64,000 bases of DNA from VRUG01 sp965372745 (GCA_965372745.1 CBDVDM010000001.1:151272-215271), one strand, 5' to 3'; counted from the first letter of the stretch, positions 9,113 to 18,996 are shown. Notes: generated by a model not told the origin, from the letters alone. A program made the numbers and translations.

Positions 9113-9885
9113 GTCCACAAATGGGATTTAGGATGAGCAATACAATAAAGGTTTACCTTCAACCGGCTTTTTTGATATGTGTACTGGTGCTTGTAGTCGC
9201 TAACAGTGGCATGTCGGTTGCTATCAGGCATTTCGATGTCTATCTCAAAAAAGAACCTATGCCTTTAAAAAAATCCTTTGAGCTATTGGATGAGAAGACG
9301 TTGGAACCATATAGGGTTGTGTCGAAACTGAAAATCAAAAACAAAGATGTCCTGGCGGCTCTGGGTACAGAAGATTATATCCAATGGATACTCGATGACA
9401 CTACTGTCGCCGAGAACAGTCCTGTACGAAAGTTTCTGCTTTTTATTACTTATTACGAATTACCAGACAGAGTACCGCATGTGCCTGAAGAATGTTACAC
9501 TGGTGGCGGATACCAGAAAATGACATCTGAAGCAGTAACGTTTGTTCTAAACACACCTGTCTTTAAGGAAGAAATTCCGGTAAGATACATGATATTTGGA
9601 AAAGCAGGTCATACTTTTAGACAGTTGCTTGCGGGTACGAAATTTCCGGTTGTCTATCTTTTCAAAGTCAATGGACTGTATGGAAATAGCAGGGAGGATG
9701 CTCGAATAGCATTAAATAAGAACATTTTCGGTAAATATTCGTATTTCTCAAAAATAGAATTAGTGTTTAATCAAAAGGCTGTTTCTCCGGATAAAGAAGA
9801 AACGCTCGAAGCCGGTAAAAAGATTTTAAGTTTAATTTTACCTGTTTTAGAATCCGAGTACTGGCCTGATTGGGACAGTAGATAA
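9109..9885 (+). CDS. Exosortase-associated EpsI-like protein
   Basis: The GTG at 9109 overlaps the exosortase stop (GTGA); ATGs at 9121 and 9133 are alternatives. The 258-residue product has one N-terminal membrane helix (FLICVLVLVVANSGMSVAI) and an extracytoplasmic domain with VPHVPEECYTGGGYQ. This is the counterpart of the H-x-P-E-x-C motif of EpsI proteins that accompany exosortases. EpsI-type proteins are needed for polysaccharide export or processing, but their biochemical activity is not established. The tight coupling with exosortase supports the family call. Confidence 0.82.
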   Translation: MSPQMGFRMSNTIKVYLQPAFLICVLVLVVANSGMSVAIRHFDVYLKKEPMPLKKSFELLDEKTLEPYRVVSKLKIKNKDVLAALGTEDYIQWILDDTTVAENSPVRKFLLFITYYELPDRVPHVPEECYTGGGYQKMTSEAVTFVLNTPVFKEEIPVRYMIFGKAGHTFRQLLAGTKFPVVYLFKVNGLYGNSREDARIALNKNIFGKYSYFSKIELVFNQKAVSPDKEETLEAGKKILSLILPVLESEYWPDWDSR

Positions 9886-9916
9886 AACCGTTAACTTAAC
9901 TATATGAGGATAAATT

Positions 9917-12900
9917 ATGGCGAGGAAAAGATTGAATAAAAAAGTTGCTATTATTGGTTCAGCAACGTTTATTTTTGTCCTGGTTCTTATTATTGGTGTG
10001 ATTTTATATCTAAGCCAGGACCCGGAAAAGTTCATCAAAGACGGTGATTTGCTTTTGCAGCAGGCGCAAGAGGAGACGGATGAAGAATTGAAGGACGAAA
10101 AGTATCAAAAAGTTGCATATAATTATCATAAGGCAAGAGGTCTTGCAAAAAGCGATAAGCTTAGAATCGACATACTTTTTAAACTTGCTGACCTGTATAT
10201 CGAGATTGACGAATGGATGAATGCCATGGGATGCTGGAACAAGATAATCTCGATAGAACCGGAGAACATGAAAGCACGCTTTAACAAGTTAAAATACGTA
10301 TACATCGTAGCCGACAGCGGCCTGGCACAGGTATGGCAGGATGTGGATTCAGCTGCTTCAGATTTCTTGGAAATAATTGATGAAGATGTATACGATGAAG
10401 ATATTGCTCAGTGGGATTGTTTTACTGTAACTCAGGCTCCACCTGTTCCACTGAAGTTGGGACCTTGTTTGTATTTATTCAGGGGCAGAGCTGCTTATGA
10501 AACAGCCAGAAGAGGCGCATTGACCGATCCGAACGAATCACTGGTTAAAGCTGTTAATGACATGGAAAAAGTGCTTCAGTTACAACCTGACAATATTGAC
10601 GCTTATATGTATTTGTCCGAAACGATGCTCGAAAAAGGCAGTCTTTTGGTTTCCGAAGGTAATCTGGAAGCAAGAGATAAGGCAGTAGAACAGGCAAAGG
10701 AATTTTTGGAAAAAGCTGTTGAAATCAGTGATAACCCAAGAGCACACATTAACCTGATTAAAATGAAATTTAAAATTGACAGGACTATGGGAAAAGAGAA
10801 AATTCTGGCGCTTGAACCCGAATACCTGGAACTTGTTCAGAAATTTAGTTCGAATGCTGAAGCATATAATGCTTTGTCTGAGTATTATCTTTATCAGCAG
10901 TTAAGAGTTGACCATTTGGAAAAGGCCCTGGATGCGATTCAAAAAGCTATTGAATTGGACAGGGAAAACGTAAGCTACGCCTTAGCTGCCACAAATATAT
11001 ACTATCGCAGGTATTTTTTGTCTGGTGAAAAGGAGTTGCTGGAAAAAGCAATAAAAGTAGTCGAGAATGCCCTTGCCTTTCCGGGTGCACAGGAGAGCCG
11101 GGGGCCGAGAAGCTGGGTTAATAAATCGTCGAGAACATCATTGTATACTCTTTTAGCTATGTGCAACATTGAGCAGATTGTTGAAGCCGAAGAGTTGAGT
11201 ATAGATGAAGATACAAAAAAGAGATTATTAACAGATGCTGAAAACGCTGTTCATCAGATTGAGCAGCTTATGGGCAGTGGTGAGGATCCAAGAGTAGTTA
11301 AATGGCAGGGGATGCTTGAGTTGGCGAAGGGAAATAGGAAAGAGGCTGTAAAAAAACTCTATGCAACCTACGAGCACTATAAAGCATCTATAAAAAACCC
11401 TGCACAGATGGATGCACATCTTGCCTACGCTCTGGGACAGATTTTTCAAAATACGCGGGAAATTGGTGCAAACCTTGAGTATTCTACGAGTGCTCTTAAC
11501 GCATATTTTTTCCTGACTAAGCCGAAGGCTATACTTGATCATGCAGATATTCTACTTAAATTAGAGCAGTATAATAGAGTTTTGAACATGATAGACTTAT
11601 ATGAAAATAGCTTTGCCCCGGATAAAAGAAGCAAAGTGCTTCGTATTGGTTCTTACATTGGCGCAGGCCAGTTTGACCAGGCAGTACAGGAGTTAGAAAA
11701 GGCAGAGTTGGAGGAGGCAAGTGAAATTAAATTAAAGTTCATGCTGATACGGGTCAGGATGAAACGTGCCAGGACAGCAGCGATGCGTCAACAGGTTCGG
11801 GATAAACCTTTGAGGTCCGGAGAAACTGCCGAGCATGACCAAACCGCCGAGCGGTTAATGATTGATGAATTGAAAGACTATAGGAGGGATTATGCTCAAT
11901 TGTTAGGCAAGCTGCTGGCCGTAGAACCAAATGCGGTTAATATAAGTGATATTATTTATATTTGTGATTATTATATTACTGAAGGGCAGCTTAACGAGGC
12001 TCGGAATGTTATTGAAAAATTCTTAGGATATTTCCCTGAACATATTACCGCACAGGTTTATTCACGGGTGCTTAATGAGCCTGATCCTGCAAACATTTCA
12101 CTGCAACAGCGTAATGAAATCGAAAAACAGGTTATAGAAACTATTGACGATCCGACAAATAGGGCCTTGAATTTAGGTATGTTTCATTTGCGTGCAAATG
12201 AACCGAATGAGGCAATGGAATTATTCAAAGAGATAGCTGATCTAAAGCAGATTCAGCAACAGCCTGACATTGAGTTAACGGGTTCACAGCGTATGGCCAT
12301 AAGATATCTGTTTGATATAGCATTTGCAAAGAAAGACTGGAACACCGCAGAACAGGTTGTTGATATTGCTCGACGGTTGGATTTTGATGGGTGTGAGGGC
12401 AATTTCTTTGATGGCCGTTTGATTATGGCCAAAACTGTGGAAGCTGATGAGCAGGATGTACGAATAGAATCTTTAAAGAAGGCCATAGCAAAATTTGATG
12501 ATTGTTTGCAGCAAAGACCTGTTTTTTCGCAGTGTTATTTGTTTAGAAGCAGAGTTAATAATGCTTTGGGAAATGAACACGCTGCTATCGAAGATGCCAA
12601 AAAAGCGGTAGCTATGAACCCTCTCGATGGAGATATTGCCAAGCAACTGGCATTTGTGCTTTATCAGCTAAACCGGAAACTTGGTGATACCGTAACTTAT
12701 GACCAGGTAATCGAAACTAAAGCTGCTTTGGCCAGGGCATTGAAAACAAATCCTAAGGATATCCAGTTGCTGAGTTTTTACGCTGAATATATAAGCGACG
12801 AAAATCCAGAAGAGGCCATATCAATTCGGCAAAATTTACTAAGTGCTGTTCCAACTCTGCAAAATGCGGTACTGCTGGGAAGGCTTGCAATGAGAGTTGC

Positions 12901-14812
12901 ACAGAATGAAATTGATTCGGAACGTCAACAGACACTGCATGATATAGCAGGGGCAGCTTTTGAACAGGCAAGGCAAATAGAGCCGGATTCTAAGGAAATG
13001 CTTGCCAGTTATGCAAGGTATTTTGAGGTCATAGGACGTGGAGAAAAGGCTGCTCAGTTGTTATCAGGATCGCAGAATAGGAAGTTGTTATGGCAGTATT
13101 ATTACCAAAGCGGCCAGCTTGAACAGGCGAAGAGTATTTTGGAGCAGTTATACAAGACTGATCAAAAAGATATCGCTATTATTAGAGGACTCCTGCTTGT
13201 TGCGATACAGGAAAAAGATGCCGAATCGGCAAAGAACTATTCTGAGAAGCTTATAGCATTTGATGACAGCATGGGAAATTTAATTTACCAGATTCGTGTT
13301 TACCTGACAATTGGGCTTATAGAAGAAACAGAAAATAAACTGCAAAGCTTCAAAGAAAAGTATCCTGACAATTCTGAGATATTATTGTTTGAGGCCTGGC
13401 TGAGAATGAAACAGGGGCAGATAGCTGATTCTCTGGCACTTGTAAATAGAACTCTCGAAGCTGACCCTGAAAATGCTAAAGCATGGCTGTTGCGCGGTGA
13501 GGCGAATCGTTACATGGGAGATTATGCCAAGGCTATCATTGATATTAAGAGAAGCAAGGCTTTGGAAAATGAGCCTTCTACCAGAATTGCACTGGCAAAG
13601 ACTTATCTGAAGATGGATCTGGCAGAAGATGCGATAACGGAGCTTAAAAACACGGTTGATGACCCAAAAGCTCCTCCTGAGACGCGATTGTTACTTGAGC
13701 AGACGTATCAGCATCTGGGAAGAACAGATGATATGATAAAGTTCTACAGGGAAACCTTGGAAAAATTCCCTGACAGTGTGGTTTGGAATAACAAAGCAGC
13801 TGCATTTGCTGCGACAGTAAGAGATTTGGAATGGGCAGAAAAATTATATAAACATGCTTATGACAATGCAGACGAGAAAACACAAGGTAGAAGAACTGCA
13901 TTCAATGGATATTTAAATGTACTTCTTGCAAGGAGAAAGATGGACAAGATGCTTGCAGAAGCTGCAAAGCATGTCGATACTGATCTTGCACCTGTGGCTT
14001 TTGGGATGATGGCGGAGGCAAAATTGAAATTGGGAGACAGGCAAACTGCGGTTGACTATTATCGAAAAGCAATAGATAAAGCAGGGGCTAATGATGCACT
14101 TATAGCTGGAATTTTACGGTCAATGTTCCAGATGCTTGGAGGTAAAGAAGTGTTAAGGTATTGTGATGCGAAACTGCGGGCCGAACCGGATTCACTTGCT
14201 GCCAATGTGGCTATGTTTAATCTGGCAAAAATGAATGGTGAGTTTAACAAGGCTTTGGATTATGTCGAAAAATGTATGAAAATAGCAGAGGACGATGAAT
14301 CTCTTTGGCTTGAGTATTCCATACAAAAAGCGATGGTTTTGCAGAGAGCGTATATGCGAACTTCCGATAATAGTTACCTTCAAAAGGCTATTGAACAATA
14401 TGAAAGTCTCTTGGAAAAAATGCCGAACAATATATCTATATTGAATAATCTGGCATATATGTTGGCAGACAATGATGAGCAATTGGATAAAGCGCTAAAA
14501 TATGCAGGACGTGTTTATGAACTTACATCAAGTAACCCGGATTATTTGGATACTTACGCCTATGTACTATATAAGAACGGAAAATATAAGAGAGCTGATG
14601 AAATCATTAACAGTGCAATACAACAGATCGAGAATACTGAAATGTTTGCTCTGGCAGAGATGTACGAGCACTTAGGTATGATAAAAAGTGCCCTTGGAGA
14701 AAAAACTTCGGCACTGGAAGCGTATAAACAAGCGTTAGATGTAGGAGAAAAAAGATTATCTGATACAGCAAAAGAGCGGATAAAACAGGCTGTCGATAAT
14801 CTTTCATATTGA
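9917..14812 (+). CDS. Giant membrane-anchored TPR protein of the exosortase locus
   Basis: The 1631 residues start at an ATG with a GAGGA ribosome site. One transmembrane helix lies at about residues 9-33, so most of the chain would lie on the far side of the inner membrane. The rest is almost entirely helical tetratricopeptide-like repeats, for example NIDAYMYLSETMLEKG, PLDGDIAKQLAFVLYQLNR, NAKAWLLRGEANRYMGDYAKA and NISILNNLAYMLADN near the end. PEP-CTERM loci often contain a TPR protein (PrsT type), usually about half this size; here it probably scaffolds export or polymerisation proteins. No catalytic domain was found. Confidence 0.88.
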   Translation: MARKRLNKKVAIIGSATFIFVLVLIIGVILYLSQDPEKFIKDGDLLLQQAQEETDEELKDEKYQKVAYNYHKARGLAKSDKLRIDILFKLADLYIEIDEWMNAMGCWNKIISIEPENMKARFNKLKYVYIVADSGLAQVWQDVDSAASDFLEIIDEDVYDEDIAQWDCFTVTQAPPVPLKLGPCLYLFRGRAAYETARRGALTDPNESLVKAVNDMEKVLQLQPDNIDAYMYLSETMLEKGSLLVSEGNLEARDKAVEQAKEFLEKAVEISDNPRAHINLIKMKFKIDRTMGKEKILALEPEYLELVQKFSSNAEAYNALSEYYLYQQLRVDHLEKALDAIQKAIELDRENVSYALAATNIYYRRYFLSGEKELLEKAIKVVENALAFPGAQESRGPRSWVNKSSRTSLYTLLAMCNIEQIVEAEELSIDEDTKKRLLTDAENAVHQIEQLMGSGEDPRVVKWQGMLELAKGNRKEAVKKLYATYEHYKASIKNPAQMDAHLAYALGQIFQNTREIGANLEYSTSALNAYFFLTKPKAILDHADILLKLEQYNRVLNMIDLYENSFAPDKRSKVLRIGSYIGAGQFDQAVQELEKAELEEASEIKLKFMLIRVRMKRARTAAMRQQVRDKPLRSGETAEHDQTAERLMIDELKDYRRDYAQLLGKLLAVEPNAVNISDIIYICDYYITEGQLNEARNVIEKFLGYFPEHITAQVYSRVLNEPDPANISLQQRNEIEKQVIETIDDPTNRALNLGMFHLRANEPNEAMELFKEIADLKQIQQQPDIELTGSQRMAIRYLFDIAFAKKDWNTAEQVVDIARRLDFDGCEGNFFDGRLIMAKTVEADEQDVRIESLKKAIAKFDDCLQQRPVFSQCYLFRSRVNNALGNEHAAIEDAKKAVAMNPLDGDIAKQLAFVLYQLNRKLGDTVTYDQVIETKAALARALKTNPKDIQLLSFYAEYISDENPEEAISIRQNLLSAVPTLQNAVLLGRLAMRVAQNEIDSERQQTLHDIAGAAFEQARQIEPDSKEMLASYARYFEVIGRGEKAAQLLSGSQNRKLLWQYYYQSGQLEQAKSILEQLYKTDQKDIAIIRGLLLVAIQEKDAESAKNYSEKLIAFDDSMGNLIYQIRVYLTIGLIEETENKLQSFKEKYPDNSEILLFEAWLRMKQGQIADSLALVNRTLEADPENAKAWLLRGEANRYMGDYAKAIIDIKRSKALENEPSTRIALAKTYLKMDLAEDAITELKNTVDDPKAPPETRLLLEQTYQHLGRTDDMIKFYRETLEKFPDSVVWNNKAAAFAATVRDLEWAEKLYKHAYDNADEKTQGRRTAFNGYLNVLLARRKMDKMLAEAAKHVDTDLAPVAFGMMAEAKLKLGDRQTAVDYYRKAIDKAGANDALIAGILRSMFQMLGGKEVLRYCDAKLRAEPDSLAANVAMFNLAKMNGEFNKALDYVEKCMKIAEDDESLWLEYSIQKAMVLQRAYMRTSDNSYLQKAIEQYESLLEKMPNNISILNNLAYMLADNDEQLDKALKYAGRVYELTSSNPDYLDTYAYVLYKNGKYKRADEIINSAIQQIENTEMFALAEMYEHLGMIKSALGEKTSALEAYKQALDVGEKRLSDTAKERIKQAVDNLSY

Positions 14813-14876
14813 TGGGCTGTTTGGTATATGTGTTTTCAAATTTAATACTTAGTAATAAAAGGTATGTGATAGAAAC

Positions 14877-17111
14877 ATGGCGGAGCAGAATCAAAGTATG
14901 AATAGAATGGTAAGGCCTCCTGGGTTTGGACAGCCTGCAAATACCGCCACATTAACACCAAAGGATATTATTGGCATATTGCGTCGGCACGTATGGTTGA
15001 TGATTTCTTTGACTATTTTAGGGTTGATAGTTGGAGGTGTGAGCTGGTATCTTTTACTGAATTATTACCCGCGATATACTGCTTCAACCTATATCAGGGT
15101 ACTTCCGCCGATGGAAAAGGACCCTTCAGTTATTGGTGGAACTTTGGTAAACAAAGATATTCAATACGGCCATCGTTTATCAATAGTTCGGCTTATAAAA
15201 CGGCCTACCACTTTGATGGCATTGATTGAGAGAGACAAAGTACAGCAGACAAAATGGTTTAAGCAATTCGGAGAGATTAAAGATAAACGTATTGCAAAAG
15301 CTGTTAAAAATTTGAAAAAACGTTTTCATGTTTATGCAGAAAGAGATGCTGAATTTGCCGTTTTATCTATGGTATGTGGTGACAAAAAAGAAGCAGCGCT
15401 GATAGTTAATGAAATGGTGAGAATGTTTCTTGCATCGCAGGGTTCTTCAAAGAAAAAAGAAGTAGCCGAGAAGTTGGCAAGACGTAATGACCAGCTTGCT
15501 CGTGTCGAAACAAATTTAGCAGCAGCAGAGAGAGCATTGGACGAGGTGCGGAAAAGATGGGGCTTTGCAAATCTTGAAGAAGAGCATTTTGAGTCTACTA
15601 TCACCAGGAAATTAAATAATCTGGAACTTGAGCAAAATAAACTTTTTCTGGAAATGTCCGAAGTTGAAGCTTCTGTCGAACGGCTTAGGGCTCAAGCCGT
15701 CGGTCCTGTAGTTGAGCAGGTGGCCAGGCAGGTAGAAACCGATCCAATTACGGTTAATCTTGCCCAACAACTTGCTGCACTGGAAGCGCGTCTTGCCGGC
15801 ACACTTACGAGATTAGGTGAAAACCATCGTTCCGTACGCGAATTACAGGAGCAAATGAGAGCAATTGAACAGGAAAGGGTACTCAGAAAAGCGGAAATAG
15901 CAGAGCAGGTGAGACAGGCAAATCTTGGAAATGCACAGGACATGCTGATAGTGCTCCAGAGAAAATATGAGCAGTTGGAGGAAATGCGAAAAGAAGCTAT
16001 TGCCAAAAAGCAGGACTATGACATGGCAAGAGTGCAGTATGAACAAAGGGTAGTTATAAGGGATGAAAGAAAAGACAGGCTTAATGAAATAAAGCAATCT
16101 ATCGAAAAGCTGAAAATAATGCATGATGACCCGGAGACACCGAAGGTTCAATTTGCTGGCGATGCACCGGCGCCATTGGAAGTAAGTTTTCCGAAGTGGC
16201 AGATGTTTTTCCCGGGCGGGACATTTCTCGGCTGTTTGTTGGGTATTGGAATTGCTTTCCTGATTGAGATGCTTAACGATTTGGTCCGTACTCCACGGGA
16301 TGTTGGCAGGTTTCTCCATATTCCGCTTCTGGGAGTTATCCCGGACGCTGATGAGGATGACCACGCTTACAATGTTGACCAGTATCATGTTTTAAGGCAG
16401 GCACCTTATTCATTCGTAAGTGAATCTTACAGACGATTCCGTACTAACCTGAAGCTGTCAGACTCAGCAGCTTCTTCAAAGTCTTTTCTTATCAGTAGTG
16501 CTGCTGCAGGAGATGGCAGAACTACGGTGGCGGTTAACCTTGCTACAGCATTTATTGCTGAAGGCAAGAAAGTGCTTCTAATTGACGCTAATTTCTGGAA
16601 ACCGAGCTTACACACAATTTTCCCGAGCAATGCTCATAAGAACGAAGACTCAGCAGAAGCCGAGTCTGGATTCGGTTTAGGTGCACTGCTTGCCGGCCTG
16701 TGTGGCTACAAGGAAGTTATTAGACCAGGTGGTATCGATGGCCTTGATATTATTGATGCAGGTTTGTTGCCTGTAAATCCTGCTGAGTTAATCAGCGGTT
16801 CACAGATGCAACAGCTGATTAAACATCAGCGACAGGTATACGATTATATTATAATTGATGGACCGCCTGTATTGCTCGTTAGTGATATAAAAAATTTGGC
16901 CAACTATGTTGATAGCACCATGCTGGTCTTCAATGCCGCTGCTACAAGGAGAGGTGTTGCTTTAAGAACGATTCGTGAACTTAAAGAAGTGGGCGCCAAC
17001 GTCGCAGGCTGCGTTCTTATGGCCGTAAAAACAATAAAGGGCGGATATTTCAGCCAGCAGTTCAAATCTTACAACGAATATCAAAAGGCTCAGCTTGCTC
17101 ACTCTGTTTAA
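14877..17111 (+). CDS. Wzc-like polysaccharide co-polymerase with altered kinase P-loop
   Basis: This 744-residue inner-membrane protein combines a chain-length determinant part with a C-terminal BY-kinase-like domain. The first part has TM1 at VWLMISLTILGLIVGGVSWYL, a long coiled coil, and TM2 at FFPGGTFLGCLLGIGIAFLIEM. The kinase domain has Walker A' (KKVLLIDANFWKP) and Walker B (YDYIIIDGPPVLL). The Walker A is GDGRTT at 545-550, with Arg 548 where kinases have Lys. The tail has three tyrosines (GGYFSQQFKSYNEYQK). It would control chain length and export together with the Wza-like protein at 6485; whether it is an active kinase is doubtful. Confidence 0.88.
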   Translation: MAEQNQSMNRMVRPPGFGQPANTATLTPKDIIGILRRHVWLMISLTILGLIVGGVSWYLLLNYYPRYTASTYIRVLPPMEKDPSVIGGTLVNKDIQYGHRLSIVRLIKRPTTLMALIERDKVQQTKWFKQFGEIKDKRIAKAVKNLKKRFHVYAERDAEFAVLSMVCGDKKEAALIVNEMVRMFLASQGSSKKKEVAEKLARRNDQLARVETNLAAAERALDEVRKRWGFANLEEEHFESTITRKLNNLELEQNKLFLEMSEVEASVERLRAQAVGPVVEQVARQVETDPITVNLAQQLAALEARLAGTLTRLGENHRSVRELQEQMRAIEQERVLRKAEIAEQVRQANLGNAQDMLIVLQRKYEQLEEMRKEAIAKKQDYDMARVQYEQRVVIRDERKDRLNEIKQSIEKLKIMHDDPETPKVQFAGDAPAPLEVSFPKWQMFFPGGTFLGCLLGIGIAFLIEMLNDLVRTPRDVGRFLHIPLLGVIPDADEDDHAYNVDQYHVLRQAPYSFVSESYRRFRTNLKLSDSAASSKSFLISSAAAGDGRTTVAVNLATAFIAEGKKVLLIDANFWKPSLHTIFPSNAHKNEDSAEAESGFGLGALLAGLCGYKEVIRPGGIDGLDIIDAGLLPVNPAELISGSQMQQLIKHQRQVYDYIIIDGPPVLLVSDIKNLANYVDSTMLVFNAAATRRGVALRTIRELKEVGANVAGCVLMAVKTIKGGYFSQQFKSYNEYQKAQLAHSV

Positions 17112-17157
17112 GCGATAACTACCGGTTATATAATAATACTTTTAGGAATGTAATTTG

Positions 17158-18096
17158 ATGGAGAGATTTTTAGTTACCGGAGGAGCCGGTTTCATCGGCT
17201 CGAATATCTGCAGAAAACTCATCTCTCAAGACTGTTTCGTAAGGGTCATCGACAATCTGCTCACCGGCAAAAAATCGAATCTTGACGACATCATCGATAA
17301 AATAGAATTCATCGAAGCTGACATGGGGGATGAAGATGTAATCCGTAAAGCTATGAAGGATATTGATATCGTTCTGCACCAGGGCGCACTGCCTTCAGTG
17401 CCGAAAAGTATTGACAATCCCGCTGCCACCCATAAACACTGCGTCGATGCAACTTTTACAGTTCTTTTAGCTGCCCGTGACATGAAAATAAAACGCCTTG
17501 TTTATGCTGCAAGCTCGAGTGCTTACGGTGACACTCCCGCCTTGCCGAAGGTAGAGACCATGCCGGACAATCCATTGTCACCTTATGCAGCTGCTAAACT
17601 GGCAGGGGAATACTACTGCTCGGTTTTTGCCAAATCTTTTGGCCTTGAAACTATTTCACTGCGTTATTTCAATGTTTTCGGACCGTACCAGGACCCAACA
17701 AGCCAGTATGCCGCCGCAATACCTGCCTTTGTCACTGCTATCTTAAAAAACACTCCTCCGACTATTTACGGTGACGGTGAGCAAAGCAGGGACTTTACAC
17801 ATATTGATAATGTTGTCCAGGCCAATCTCTTAGCTGCTCGTGCCACTAAAACTGCTGGCGAGGTTGTAAACATCGCCTGTGGCCAAGCTGTGACGGTTAA
17901 TGAGATTATTCAAATTATCAATGAATTAACTGACAGGAATGTCAAACCGATTTATACTGACACTCGTCCAGGCGATGTAAAACATTCTCTTGCAGATATC
18001 AGCCTGGCAGAAAAACTTATAGGCTACAAACCTGTTATTGATTTCGCTCAAGGCCTGAAACTCGCCATCGAATGGTACAGCAAAAACCTTATATAG
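17158..18096 (+). CDS. NAD-dependent sugar-nucleotide epimerase (extended SDR)
   Basis: The ATG at 17158 is preferred over an adjacent TTG. The 312-residue protein starts MERFLVTGGAGFIGSN (Rossmann GxxGxxG) and carries the SDR catalytic set: AASSSAYGD (Ser region) and YAAAKLAGE (YxxxK). RYFNVFGPYQDP and FTHIDNVVQA are typical of UDP-glucose or UDP-N-acetylglucosamine 4-epimerases of the WbpP/GalE branch. It follows the Wzc-like gene by 46 bp and is the last gene of the exopolysaccharide operon, so it probably supplies a sugar precursor. The exact substrate cannot be told from sequence. Confidence 0.88.
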   Translation: MERFLVTGGAGFIGSNICRKLISQDCFVRVIDNLLTGKKSNLDDIIDKIEFIEADMGDEDVIRKAMKDIDIVLHQGALPSVPKSIDNPAATHKHCVDATFTVLLAARDMKIKRLVYAASSSAYGDTPALPKVETMPDNPLSPYAAAKLAGEYYCSVFAKSFGLETISLRYFNVFGPYQDPTSQYAAAIPAFVTAILKNTPPTIYGDGEQSRDFTHIDNVVQANLLAARATKTAGEVVNIACGQAVTVNEIIQIINELTDRNVKPIYTDTRPGDVKHSLADISLAEKLIGYKPVIDFAQGLKLAIEWYSKNLI

Positions 18097-18546
18097 TTTA
18101 GCCCTGCCATTTTACCTGTCCTGAGTTTATCGAAGGAATCCGTGAAATCCGTGGCTAACAACTTTAAATTTTGCACTGTGGTTTTTACTTTTAACTTTTA
18201 ACTTTTTTATCCTGTCATCCTGTCTAAAAATCTTCGTGTTCTTCGTGGTTAATTCTCTGTGTCCTCTGTGGCTAAACAGATTTTCGCATTGTTTGCGCAA
18301 GTCGGAAAATCATACATGTAAATTTGTGCGCATTTTGGTGCAATTCATGTCAATTCGTGCGCATTTATGCGCATTTTTGTAATTTTTTGTTACTTTTTGC
18401 GTGTCTTTTTCGGCAACTTGCGCATTTAATCGCGCCCAAACTTTTTATTTCGCCCATTAAATCACTTTGGCAATCTCTTTAAATCCTTCTTTTTCAGCTA
18501 TAAACCTTCACAGCTAATTTTTTAACGGAATTAACACAGGTAGTCG
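18097..18546. repeat. Non-coding tract of short degenerate repeats
   Basis: No gene is visible in these 450 bases. The left half is a string of phrases such as AATCCGTGAAATCCGTGG, TTCGTGTTCTTCGTGGTTA and CTCTGTGTCCTCTGTGGCTA (18255-18274). The right half repeats GCGCATTT four or more times (around 18328-18430). The first family recurs at 38109-38185, so it is a dispersed element rather than chance. Confidence 0.6.
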
Positions 18547-18996
18547 TCATTTCTTTTTCTGACAGACATCACAAATCCCCTCAAGATACACGGTTTTTCT
18601 CAGTACCGTATACTTTGATTTAATACTTTCAGGAATCTTGATATTATCAAAAGGTTTATGGTGAAAATCAATAATTTTCCTGCATTTTACACATTTGAAA
18701 TGCTGATGATTTTTCAACTGGCCGTCAAATCGCTTTACTTCACCGGAACCTTCGACAATAAAGGCCTCGCCAATATCAGCTAATGTCAAAAGCGTCCTGT
18801 TAACAGTATCCAGTGATATATTTGGTACCTCTTTTCTGACTTTCTTAAAAACCATTTCGGCAGAAGGGTGTTCTTTCGATTCGAGCAATGTTTTATAAAC
18901 TGCCAATCGTTGAGGCGTTACTTTCAAGCCCTTCTCACGGCATATTACCCGAAAAGCTTCAATTTTCACTTTTAATTCATCGCTGTCATTTAACAT
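18547..18996 (-). CDS. Fur-family transcriptional regulator (PerR/Zur-like)
   Basis: The 149-residue protein has a winged-helix N-terminus (KGLKVTPQRLAVYKTLLES, then a recognition helix in NISLDTVNRTLLTL) and a C-terminal dimerisation part with two CxxC pairs (CVKC, CDVC) for structural zinc. The regulatory metal-site region reads FDGQLKNHQHFKC. These features indicate a Fur-superfamily repressor; the branch (PerR, Zur or Fur) is undetermined. The gene is alone and leftward. Upstream lie a Fur half-box (19041-19049) and, further up, a promoter with a palindromic spacer that could be its own target. Confidence 0.93.
   Translation of the reverse strand: MLNDSDELKVKIEAFRVICREKGLKVTPQRLAVYKTLLESKEHPSAEMVFKKVRKEVPNISLDTVNRTLLTLADIGEAFIVEGSGEVKRFDGQLKNHQHFKCVKCRKIIDFHHKPFDNIKIPESIKSKYTVLRKTVYLEGICDVCQKKK

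Noticed and set aside
18100..18546. A CRISPR array in the repeat-rich gap
   Set aside because: The repeated words are short and degenerate, with no constant repeat-spacer period, and no cas genes are near.
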